Source of the DNA: a virus
Virus record (IMG/VR): IMGVR_UViG_3300000116_000132
Coordinates: 1-21,383 of that record
Length of the DNA stretch: 21,383 nucleotides
Direction: 5' to 3' (one strand)
In this document: positions 15,701 through 21,383 of the stretch, one piece after another
Numbering within the stretch: the first letter of the stretch is position 1
Layout of the letters: every line of letters starts with the position of its first letter
Program-made: the position numbers and the translations under genes
Notes under the pieces: model-generated
Told to the model about the DNA's origin: nothing
Database searches by the model: none
The model's input: only the letters and a program-made list of their open reading frames with translations

Positions 15701-17245
15701 TATTTGCTCTCCTTTAGCAAAAGTACCAGAAGTTTGTCTCAATAAAAGACCCACAGAAGTGCCTGTAGCAGCATCAACAAGAAATCCGCTAGCACCACTA
15801 CTCTTACCCTTAATATAAGATCCATCGGGCATGTCAGTGGCATCTACACTCTGATTGAGCGACAGTTTGGTATATGTTTGAATATCATACAATCTCAAAT
15901 CATATTTTGTTTCTACACCAGAATATGCAGCATCTGTAAGATTAAAAGTATATACTCTAGCATCACCTATTACTGCTTCTGTATCACCTACTTTCCTATT
16001 TAATAGTTGGATTGTTTTTTTATTTTGAGGAACACCAGTGACATTATTTAATCTAAGTAGATTCCCCATTTGAAATGGAACTGTAACATTAGATATAGAT
16101 TCAGTATCTCTTGGTTTATCAACATCGATTATAGTAGTTCCAATTTTTTCAACATCATATCCCCTAACATATGCCTTTCCTGGAGAGATTTTTAGGCACA
16201 TTAAATCATTAGAAGGAATATTTTTTCCTTCAGTCTGCTCATTAGAGAAAAATAGACCATTATTGCCAAGTCTATTATTTAATGAGTTATGAATTGATGG
16301 ATCAAATGGTCTTACTGCATAATCGCCAGATTCATCATATGTTCTTTCTGCAATATAATCACGAATTTGATTATATTGAGTTTTTGTAGTAATTTTTTGA
16401 ATTTTGCCGTCTTTTATTCGTAAAAGTTCAACAAAATTTGTATCATTAGTATCACTTATTAATTTTTTGGTTAAAGTTAAACCAATTTTAAATCTATCAG
16501 CACCTGGTGCAGCAAAATTTGTAAATCCCTTAGCATTATCATATAATGAATCATCATCTTTTGATCCAATGATCAATTCGTCAATTTTTAAACCAACCCT
16601 ATATGATGGAGTATTTGTATAATTATCTAAAAGTATAGTTTCCTGAGAAACATTGACAAAATATCCTCTAATAAAATAAATACCTTTACCAATGGATGCT
16701 GCAGAACCAATTGCAGTAGCATCAGAAGAAATTAAAGATGCGAATTCAGTTTCGGCAGGAATAGTTGTATTTCCATACGTTATATTTTCTGTACAACTTA
16801 AAGATTCTCCATCTAAAAACGGTGTGAATTCAAACTCATTATTAGAATCAAGATATTTTACATATAAAGTTAGATATTCAAAATTATTTTCATCTGCATA
16901 TTCTACACGTTGAATTTTAGCAGTAGTGCCCGATTGCTGACCAATTATTTTTTTGCCTACAAAATTTTCAATATACAATGCAACATCAATTCCACCACTA
17001 GTAGCATTGAGTTTTACTGCGTAAAACTGACCATCATAAGATATATTTCCTGGAACAACTACAGATCCTTCCTTAAATATATGACTACCAAAAGACTCCA
17101 CCTGACCTTGCAGAAGAGATTGTAAGGTAGTTAATTCTCTCGCTTGAACTGGAAATCCCGGTTTAAATAAAACCTTATAAAAATTCTTTTCAGAATCATA
17201 GTCATCATAATATGGATTAATATTTAAATTTGTTTTTTGTGACAT
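9701..17245 (-). CDS. Giant DUF4815-type tail/baseplate structural protein (2,514 aa)
   Basis: This gene fills a third of the window. The N-terminus (about 7-66: NINPYYDDYDSEKNFYKVLF, PVQARELTTLQSLLQGQVES, HIFKEGSVVVPG) and about 306-395 (SPGKAYVRGYDVEK, VDKPRDTES) match what I know as DUF4815 proteins of marine myoviruses. Further conserved blocks: about 960-1018 (RASDTLDFRPRVSVFDP), about 1081-1172 (RRFTMRDIGFIEDRVQNLEK, GKNRFKSGFFVDDF), about 1385 (FMRSRNTEFEV), about 1655-1860 (DPLAQTFVV, SLFKSQNGSIWTPNQFQDLK) and about 2355-2514 (FPGYDNLTY, GLPDRFVPGS, IKIVMSGTNQAYPPRIKELR). Between them lie repeats, including GxGYxxxP units near 1940-1985. It begins 6 bases after gp8, where T4 has genes 9-12. 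I infer a baseplate or short-tail-fibre role; some annotations may call such proteins VrlC-like. Confidence 0.88.
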   Translation of the reverse strand: MSQKTNLNINPYYDDYDSEKNFYKVLFKPGFPVQARELTTLQSLLQGQVESFGSHIFKEGSVVVPGNISYDGQFYAVKLNATSGGIDVALYIENFVGKKIIGQQSGTTAKIQRVEYADENNFEYLTLYVKYLDSNNEFEFTPFLDGESLSCTENITYGNTTIPAETEFASLISSDATAIGSAASIGKGIYFIRGYFVNVSQETILLDNYTNTPSYRVGLKIDELIIGSKDDDSLYDNAKGFTNFAAPGADRFKIGLTLTKKLISDTNDTNFVELLRIKDGKIQKITTKTQYNQIRDYIAERTYDESGDYAVRPFDPSIHNSLNNRLGNNGLFFSNEQTEGKNIPSNDLMCLKISPGKAYVRGYDVEKIGTTIIDVDKPRDTESISNVTVPFQMGNLLRLNNVTGVPQNKKTIQLLNRKVGDTEAVIGDARVYTFNLTDAAYSGVETKYDLRLYDIQTYTKLSLNQSVDATDMPDGSYIKGKSSGASGFLVDAATGTSVGLLLRQTSGTFAKGEQITVNGVDFPRTILDFIQFGTQNIKSVRQAAGDGFPLFTADSILEKFSMPNGISQISIPLVGNLGNTGVTTVAITGKVFSGIRTDTLISYQKPGSSTETFNRVSSISADKLSIELSPINAGAGKTGIYDGKLPSGTLNESILVTPFARGPIINVDDGYLYTELPDSNISSVNLLNSTFTVVEQITGEETSAAGEMTFDLSSVSGITSASFATFDQERYSVHYSTGIAGTVTSDTFNLVNNVVTIKGLRGSQSSVIVNATLNKFGVQSKIKEYTRSQQLTVTRSKYQQSGVGINTTNNDGLNFNTQYGLRVQDEEISLNYPDVAKVISIYESLGSSNPTLDKIQFTSTASVQTNAIIGENIVGGSSNAVARVVSSPSANNLEIVYLTDDTFNVGETVTFEESNIITEIETITLGSYKNVTQLYKLDKGQKEQYYDYSKIIRNGGVPEPTHRLLIVFDYYSVPSDDNGDAFTVLSYDEERFEKDIPNIGPYKVRASDTLDFRPRVSVFDPATSGGSTKISPFDFASRDFDSVPKLLMAPGEGSIIGYDFYLPRIDKLYIDRYGTFIVEKGISAKYPKAPTKNDALLEIATINLPPYLYNPQKASISLIDNRRFTMRDIGFIEDRVQNLEKITSLSLLELNAQTLQIQDAEGKNRFKSGFFVDDFKNYSLIDNVLSSIEVNPTAEELAPIISRNSVKSQIAPTQLLTPQVIDLSDNFELLDPNVQKTGNSVTLKYDEIGWIEQPIATTVENVNPFNVIVYTGDIQLSPAVDNWVRTIQLPDRNINITSNQSRTLTQNLTSSVNLNLGSANFNVTSDGGTIRRGRGVLLSSRIRRQVQSQSSNLSASSTSNSQSVSVDTISFDDVDTRNELISAGDEVFMRSRNTEFEVSNIKPSTRFYQFVDGNSGVDFIPKLIEIANSPSLATYGTSNGSFVIGETVVGSAIGVGGIGPSISFRVATPNHKYGSFNNPSSVFNVNPYVTSESIPSTYSQSSKILNVDTASLSEEAQGLYSGYIIQGMKLVGQTSGAIAYVKDLRLISDNYGDLIGSFFLRNPHQIPVPSVRLQTGTKTFKITSNVTNDPGLPGSNSVSFAETNYTSIGTLNQWQNEVTTNTQNLTTTNVTNLQVNAFASASLGVNQITNTVVEEYGDPLAQTFVVGGNVEAPSDIDTSDDINGAFLTAVDIFFAKIDEGNAPVKVQIRTTELGFPTRTVLGKTVTIKPTTVDSAGNIVKNIQVSSTGDVATKVTFPEPIFLPPGKEYAVVLLAETSDEYEVWTATMGEKSVSESSLPPNSNAESAVYSKQFALGSLFKSQNGSIWTPNQFQDLKFRLYKAQFSSQTGTAFFYNPDLDKSNGYISKLSIDPIRTLPKTGSIKTDIISGGDPTTLGILTTGRKLAGNSNTGGSAIVVGRGSSVTNATVTTITGGSGYVTDTSVDTFNVVGSGSGLKLNITGINANTGSITGISVVTTGTGAGYKVGDVVGIVTSTVSKQTGKEARITVAGVSTDVDTLYLSNIQGEFGSSGKAFTVGAGVSYFADNGVLTALPSTTITSVSGSGGVNSGNYIKVDHFNHGMYSNTNKVTLSDIQSSIEPTTLSAAVSVSEVSTISVASTSNFTTFEGVDVSASNPGYVKIGNEIISYTSLGSGQLLIAADGRSIDSTITELHDKDSIVYKYELNGISLRRINNTHSVAEPIGLDHYHVAIDVSANGIDRDTDGTPTGMPQLNFSNEASTGGANSRASENILYTSIIPTYDIITPGSTTSVTGTIRTISGTSVNGSEGSFNDEGFVPVGINVLNNFFTPKLLCSKINETTYLSNLPRSKSFTTGITLNSNDANLSPMINLDLASTEFRSSRFDKPISDYPSDGRVNSIFDDPHAAIYVSNTVDLSNPATSLKVILSAYRDESADFRVLYNLIKADSGEISQTFELFPGYDNLTYTDEDGYAVVDDANNSGLPDRFVPGSMSNQFLEYEFTANELPLFSGYTIKIVMSGTNQAYPPRIKELRTIAIR

Positions 17246-17251
17246 TGTTCT

Positions 17252-18799
17252 TTAGAATTCCAGAATAATTTTAACGTCTTCTTTTTGGCGAGAATCTCTT
17301 TGAATGAGAGGTCTATTATCAATGTAAATGATTTCCCCTGTCTTTTTATTTATCTCCGGATTTGCAAGTCCATTTGTAAAATTAACCCCCAAATCAATTT
17401 CTTTAGAATTTACGGTTGTTTTAATTCCAGAAAATCCAGTATCAATTGATCCCGTAAATGGGGAAATATTATTACCTGAAGATTCAAAAGATAATATTTT
17501 ACTATTACTACTAACATTATCAATGTCAGTATGGTCTTTTGTATTTCCAAAGTATAGTGATCTATCTTGGAAATATTTTAATACTTTAGTTTCATCGTCA
17601 TATGATGCAACATATCCTTTAGCAGCACCTCCACTTACCGATTGCGACATTGCCGCACCTACAACTGGAGTTGATGTAACTGAATTTAATCTTACTGCAA
17701 ATAGAGATGAATATTGGTTGGCAGTATATGTTGTAGTAGATGAATATTGTTGCGGATTTTTTAATACTCCAACTTGAGTAAATTTGGTATCAATTGGAAA
17801 ATCTCTATTTGAATCATCAAATCTGGCATATATTAGTATTTTATCCGTACCTAATTCCGTATAGATGTCATAACCATGACCTCTTGATGGCGGAATAATT
17901 GGTATTAAATTTGCAGGATCTGCTAATGTTCCGGAAGGTTGAAGAGAACCCAAATCAACTATTCCATAAGTATATCCAAAACCACCAGCAGTCACAGTAG
18001 CAGAAGTTATTGTTCCAGAAGAATCTACATCAATTAATACTTTGGCACCACTTCCATCACCATTAATTGCCACAATTCCAGAGGTGTAATTAGATCCACC
18101 ATTAGCAACATATACTTTTTTAATCTGATTTAAGTTTATATCAGAATCACCTGCCTCTCTAATACTTTGAATTTGAGTGTCTGTTGTTGTTGACCAATCA
18201 TTGGGAACTACAACATACTCGGTAGAATCAAATTTTATAATATCACTAGGAGCTACTGAAAAAAGATATTTCCAAATATATCCATCACCACTAGTTCCAG
18301 CTGCTGATGGTTCTAAATCAGTGAAAGTTGGCTCATCTTTTGATACATTTCCTTTTAAGTTAGAACCTGAAGAACCATTATCAATACAAATATAAACTCT
18401 AAAGTCACTGTTAATTACATAATAATTTGTATCATATAGTCTACTTAAATTAGAATTGGGGGCAGGATTTGAAATACTATAATCATGCCTATACATGTCA
18501 TATCTAGTATTAGAAGCCCAATTAACCTTTCTTATAAGTCTTCTAACATTAGATGTTGTTACTTTTTTCCCAAATAAAGCAGTATCTCTATATTGTGAAG
18601 TAAACTGCAAATTATCTGTTGGCGTTGGAGTATTACCATTCCATTCAGCATCTGAAGTAGTTCTACCAAAACCAGATACTGGATTAGATGGATTTGGTAA
18701 TCCTAAAAATACATAATAAGAATTGCTCGTATTTGCTACAGAGTCTACAAAATTATTTGCATTTGATATTCTAAATTGATCTGTTACTACCGCAGCCAT
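17252..18799 (-). CDS. gp8: Baseplate wedge protein gp8
   Basis: gp8 is a subunit of the baseplate wedge. It has 515 residues against 334 in T4. Clear T4-like anchors: an N-terminal block with NNFVDSVANTSNSYYVFLGL, SDGYIWKYLFSVAPSD-type sequence (about 168-183; T4 DGYVWEYLFEIPPD), STEYVVVPNDW just after it (T4 NEYIVVPWPEE), and the C-terminus GEIIYIDNRPLIQRDSRQ then KEDVKIILEF (T4 GEMIYMENRPPI... INILFTF). The extra length is mostly in the centre: about 225-285 holds two GxxYTxG beta-units (GGSNYTSGIVAI, GGFGYTYGIVDL) and about 385-400 a VSGGAAKGYVASYDD module. It is the first gene after a perfect late promoter; the ATG has no Shine-Dalgarno. Confidence 0.92.
   Translation of the reverse strand: MAAVVTDQFRISNANNFVDSVANTSNSYYVFLGLPNPSNPVSGFGRTTSDAEWNGNTPTPTDNLQFTSQYRDTALFGKKVTTSNVRRLIRKVNWASNTRYDMYRHDYSISNPAPNSNLSRLYDTNYYVINSDFRVYICIDNGSSGSNLKGNVSKDEPTFTDLEPSAAGTSGDGYIWKYLFSVAPSDIIKFDSTEYVVVPNDWSTTTDTQIQSIREAGDSDINLNQIKKVYVANGGSNYTSGIVAINGDGSGAKVLIDVDSSGTITSATVTAGGFGYTYGIVDLGSLQPSGTLADPANLIPIIPPSRGHGYDIYTELGTDKILIYARFDDSNRDFPIDTKFTQVGVLKNPQQYSSTTTYTANQYSSLFAVRLNSVTSTPVVGAAMSQSVSGGAAKGYVASYDDETKVLKYFQDRSLYFGNTKDHTDIDNVSSNSKILSFESSGNNISPFTGSIDTGFSGIKTTVNSKEIDLGVNFTNGLANPEINKKTGEIIYIDNRPLIQRDSRQKEDVKIILEF
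17347..17354 (-). promoter_or_regulatory. Possible relaxed late promoter inside the gp8 3' end
   Basis: Minus-strand GATAAATA, fitting the relaxed NATAAATA pattern, about 101 bases before the giant gene. It is also simply the codons for E-I-N-K, so it may be chance. Confidence 0.25.
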
Positions 18800-18816
18800 A
18801 TTAATAGTTTTTTAGA

Positions 18817-18824
18817 TATTTATA
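18817..18824 (-). promoter_or_regulatory. Perfect T4-type late promoter for gp8
   Basis: Minus-strand TATAAATA in the 37-base gap between the upstream baseplate gene and gp8, only 17 bases before the gp8 ATG. The 14-base string TATAAATATCTAAA is identical to that at the 9497-9504 promoter. Initiation 5 to 7 bases after the box would leave a leader of only about 11 bases, all A/T/C with no Shine-Dalgarno. Confidence 0.85.
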
Positions 18825-18836
18825 AGGGAATTGTCA

Positions 18837-21383
18837 TTATATATTTTTTGGAAGTGCCCCTCCATCCCTTAGTCCAGTACCTCTTCTCTGAATTGTTGGG
18901 AAAGTTGTCAATCCAACATCAACAGTATTTCCAGTTACCGCTATAGAAACTGGAGAACTGGATCTACTTATTCCAGCAAATCTTCCCCATGAGAATCTGC
19001 CAACAGGATTGTCCGAATTTGATGTTGTTGCAATACCAACAACTGGAGTTCCAGAATTTACATAACAAATAATGGAACCAGCAAGACCAACGTTAGATAT
19101 TTCTTGAATAAAATATATATTATCTACGAAAGTTGTACCGACACCAACAACAGATAAATCATTATTAGCAACTGAAGTTACGCCATTTCCAACTGAAGTA
19201 TCATAGATGTAAATTGGATATCCAACAACAAGACCATTATAATTTGATATCCCATCCAATCTATGCAAGTTAAATTGAATTGCCAGTGTTCCTATTCCCT
19301 GAGCATTTACAGTGGTAATTCCAGTAACAATACCACTAAAACCTTGAATTACATCGATACTAGATATATTCTCATAAGTCGGACTTGGAAGAGATACAAT
19401 AACTTGTGGAGCAATAGTATATCCAAGTCCTGGATTATTGACCAGAATTGATGAAACTGCACCAGCAGAAATAGTTGCAGTTGCAGTTGCAGTTGTTCCG
19501 ACTCCAACTCCAACTTCTGGTGGTGCAGTAATTGAAATAGTTGGAATTGAAGTATATCCACTACCACCAGATGCAATTGTATATCCAGTGATAGTTCCTG
19601 CAGTTGAGACAGTAGCTGTTATAGCAGCTGCAACTGGGTCTGTAGAACCACTTACAATTAAACCACTAAAATCACTGGCAGAATCATAATCAAACAACTC
19701 CAAATTTTCTACAAATACTTCAGTATCGCTGCTTTCTACCGTATTGATAATTTTAGCAGTCGGGAATACTTGTGCTTCTATAGAGTCTCTGGACTTATAA
19801 ACAATTTCGCCATTAATAACTTTGTCTATTTTTTGTTTTGTCCATGCAAGTGGTTTGTAATTTGTTTCATCAATTCCATTACCAGAATATAGGTTTGTTT
19901 CAAATTTATCAGAGAACGATAAGTCAAATACAGTTCTCTTGTCTTGTGATATTGTGCCATTAATTGCATTATTTTTGTAAACTTGTACCAAATCTCCTCG
20001 TTTGATGGTTTGATTGATACTTGTGACCAATTGATCATCATCATTTCTAGTTCCTCTATAGAAGAAAATATCAATATTATCTTCTGGTTTAGGTGCTTCA
20101 ATAAAACTGAATGAAGTTCCTCCATCAAAGAAATATGCAACTTCGGGATCTTGAATAATTCCATTAATTACAACTAATAATGCATTAGCAAGATTTACTT
20201 GTGTTCCTTCCTGTGCTTCAAAACTTATAAGTTCATCGTTGTAGAAAAGTGGGAATCTAGTTCTACTGGAGTCTTGGAAATTTTTAATTGAATCTATGTA
20301 ATCAAATTCGCCAAATTGCCATGCTCCGATTGAATCGTTATATACATCATCAACTGTCAGCAAAAATTCAGAAATTGTTGATGAAAGAGTACTATGTGTG
20401 ACTAAACCAACTGGTCTAATAATATCTCCTTTTCTGAATCCATATCCATTTCTTGCAATTTTGAAGTTTGAAACTTCAAATGTATCAGAACCTATTCCAC
20501 TTGTTGTTGCAGCACCTACTTCAACATCAACTAATAAACTAACACCAGTTCTTGTAGTATTACCAAATCCTAATCTAGAAATTCCTTCTATCTCAAGACC
20601 TTCATAAGTTGGTTCCGAAACAATTATTTCGGGATTTGAATATCCAGATCCCCCATCTCCAACTACGATAAGAGATAAACTTCCACCGGCTCCAACTAGA
20701 GCAGTTGCTGATACTACTGCAGCAGCACCGGTATGTCCGCTTTCATGGACACTCACACCTATTGATACTATTCCATTATATCCAGATCCAAAAGAACCAC
20801 CAGTTAATGCTGTAGTAAATCCTGCTATAGAACCACCTGCACCAACTACGGCACTCACAGCAGCACCAACTAGAGGTGCATATCCAAGTCCACCAGAGGA
20901 TCCTAGAGAAACAATTACTCCTCCTCTTGGTAATTGATTTGCATTATAATCAGTGCTTGACAAATACTTAGTTCCATCCGTAGAAGTTATTCCACTGAAA
21001 GTAACACTTGTTACACCTACAGTACCTTCATCATTCAATGAAAAATTATTATCTGGATTATTGAGTGTTGAAGGTGTCTGGAAAATGCCATTTATAAACA
21101 GAATACCATTACCACCAGTACTTCCAATTCCAGTAGTATTTGCTCCACCAACAGTTAATGTGAATGTTGCTCCTATTCCTGTAAATTGATCGGAAATATC
21201 ATCATATATTTGATTGGTATCGTAATTATTTCTTAGATAAACTCTGCCAGTAAAATCTGCTTTTGCTGGTTCAAGATTACTTGAATCTTTTTCTGTTGAG
21301 GTATTTCCTTTCGGAGGATCTACAAAGTGAATGTTTCTACCCGAAATGTTATATGAACCTCTATAAATTCTAACTTCATCTCC
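18837..21383 (-). CDS. Large baseplate structural protein at the gp7 position (5' end outside window)
   Basis: The frame is open from the right window edge to a stop at 18837: 848 codons visible. A TTG at 21038 is an internal codon, not the start, because sense sequence continues upstream (GDEVRIYRGSYNISGRNIHF at the edge, then TFTLTVGGAN and GILFINGIFQTPS). Later segments are LLVVINGIIQDPEVAYFFDG, IDIFFYRGTRNDDD, ISQDKRTVFDLSFSDKFETN, LAWTKQKIDKVINGE, SRDSIEAQVFPTAKII, and a C-terminus VGRFSWGRFAGISRS...TIQRRGTGLRDGGALPKNI. I recall these in large cyanophage virion proteins next to gp8. Gene order (7 then 8 in T4) suggests the baseplate wedge gp7 role, but I see no residue-level match to T4 gp7. 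Several GxGYxxxP units are present (about 20880, 20790, 20640, 19557, 19421). Confidence 0.85.
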   Translation of the reverse strand, partial: GDEVRIYRGSYNISGRNIHFVDPPKGNTSTEKDSSNLEPAKADFTGRVYLRNNYDTNQIYDDISDQFTGIGATFTLTVGGANTTGIGSTGGNGILFINGIFQTPSTLNNPDNNFSLNDEGTVGVTSVTFSGITSTDGTKYLSSTDYNANQLPRGGVIVSLGSSGGLGYAPLVGAAVSAVVGAGGSIAGFTTALTGGSFGSGYNGIVSIGVSVHESGHTGAAAVVSATALVGAGGSLSLIVVGDGGSGYSNPEIIVSEPTYEGLEIEGISRLGFGNTTRTGVSLLVDVEVGAATTSGIGSDTFEVSNFKIARNGYGFRKGDIIRPVGLVTHSTLSSTISEFLLTVDDVYNDSIGAWQFGEFDYIDSIKNFQDSSRTRFPLFYNDELISFEAQEGTQVNLANALLVVINGIIQDPEVAYFFDGGTSFSFIEAPKPEDNIDIFFYRGTRNDDDQLVTSINQTIKRGDLVQVYKNNAINGTISQDKRTVFDLSFSDKFETNLYSGNGIDETNYKPLAWTKQKIDKVINGEIVYKSRDSIEAQVFPTAKIINTVESSDTEVFVENLELFDYDSASDFSGLIVSGSTDPVAAAITATVSTAGTITGYTIASGGSGYTSIPTISITAPPEVGVGVGTTATATATISAGAVSSILVNNPGLGYTIAPQVIVSLPSPTYENISSIDVIQGFSGIVTGITTVNAQGIGTLAIQFNLHRLDGISNYNGLVVGYPIYIYDTSVGNGVTSVANNDLSVVGVGTTFVDNIYFIQEISNVGLAGSIICYVNSGTPVVGIATTSNSDNPVGRFSWGRFAGISRSSSPVSIAVTGNTVDVGLTTFPTIQRRGTGLRDGGALPKNI
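19474..19495 (-). repeat. Hexanucleotide microsatellite in the gp7-position gene
   Basis: GTTGCA three times plus GTTG on the plus strand, encoding the alternating TATATAT stretch inside a GxGYxxxP region. Length could change in two-residue steps without breaking the frame. Confidence 0.8.

Noticed and set aside
16675-16682. Plus-strand AATAAATA matching the relaxed late promoter
   Set aside because: It lies antisense inside the giant gene with no plus-strand gene to drive; expected by chance in AT-rich DNA.
17328-17777. 149-codon plus-strand ORF, the longest on that strand
   Set aside because: Antisense to gp8 with a proline/valine-rich composition mirroring gp8 codons; no promoter or ribosome site on the plus strand.
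19349-19576. Leucine/glutamine-rich minus-strand ORF
   Set aside because: Alternative-frame shadow of the gp7-position protein across its hexanucleotide repeat; composition is an artefact of that repeat.
19826-20164. 112-codon minus-strand ORF
   Set aside because: Lies wholly within the gp7-position gene in another frame, has no recognisable features, and the overlapping frame carries the conserved-looking sequence.
21036-21038. TTG as the start of the gp7-position gene
   Set aside because: The same frame continues open and with family-like sequence to the window edge at 21383, so the true start lies outside the window.

Overview
The window is part of the virion-structure operon of a T4-like (myovirus) phage of the marine cyanophage/pelagiphage type. 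The evidence is recognisable gp8, gp13, gp14, gp15, gp16, gp17 and gp18 homologues in T4 order, AT-rich DNA, T4-type late promoters (TATAAATA), and long glycine/threonine-rich repeat proteins typical of marine T4-like phages. The host cannot be fixed from this stretch; Prochlorococcus, Synechococcus or a SAR11 relative would all fit.

Every gene I accept lies on the minus strand, so transcription runs from high to low coordinates. In transcription order: (1) 21383-18837, the 3' part of a large baseplate protein at the gp7 position, cut by the window edge; (2) gp8 baseplate wedge (18799-17252) behind a perfect late promoter; (3) a 2,514-residue DUF4815-type tail/baseplate protein (17245-9701) where T4 has genes 9 to 12; (4) a 70-residue coiled-coil protein; (5) a second perfect late promoter driving a 111-residue small virion protein and a 713-residue repeat fibre that sits where T4 carries wac (neck whiskers); (6) neck proteins gp13 and gp14, tail completion protein gp15, and terminase subunits gp16 and gp17; (7) a small zinc-ribbon protein overlapping the end of gp17; (8) a third late promoter and the first 483 codons of the tail sheath gp18, cut by the other window edge.

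The operon is very compact. Neighbouring genes overlap by 1 to 4 bases or lie under 40 bases apart, except for an 83-base gap carrying the gp18 promoter and a 115-base apparent gap after gp16. That second gap is not truly non-coding. It encodes what looks like the missing C-terminus of gp16 in another frame, separated by a triple GTAA repeat. No stretch over 300 bases lacks a gene. I saw no tRNA, CRISPR array, insertion sequence, integrase or auxiliary metabolic gene.

Together the products build the baseplate and tail (gp7 position, gp8, giant protein, gp18), the head-tail joint (gp13, gp14, gp15, fibre) and the DNA-packaging motor (gp16, gp17). The most notable points are the gp16 frame break, the fibre cassette in place of whiskers with 96-base perfect internal repeats, and a GxGYxxxP beta-module shared by four different virion proteins, including an insertion that nearly doubles gp14.
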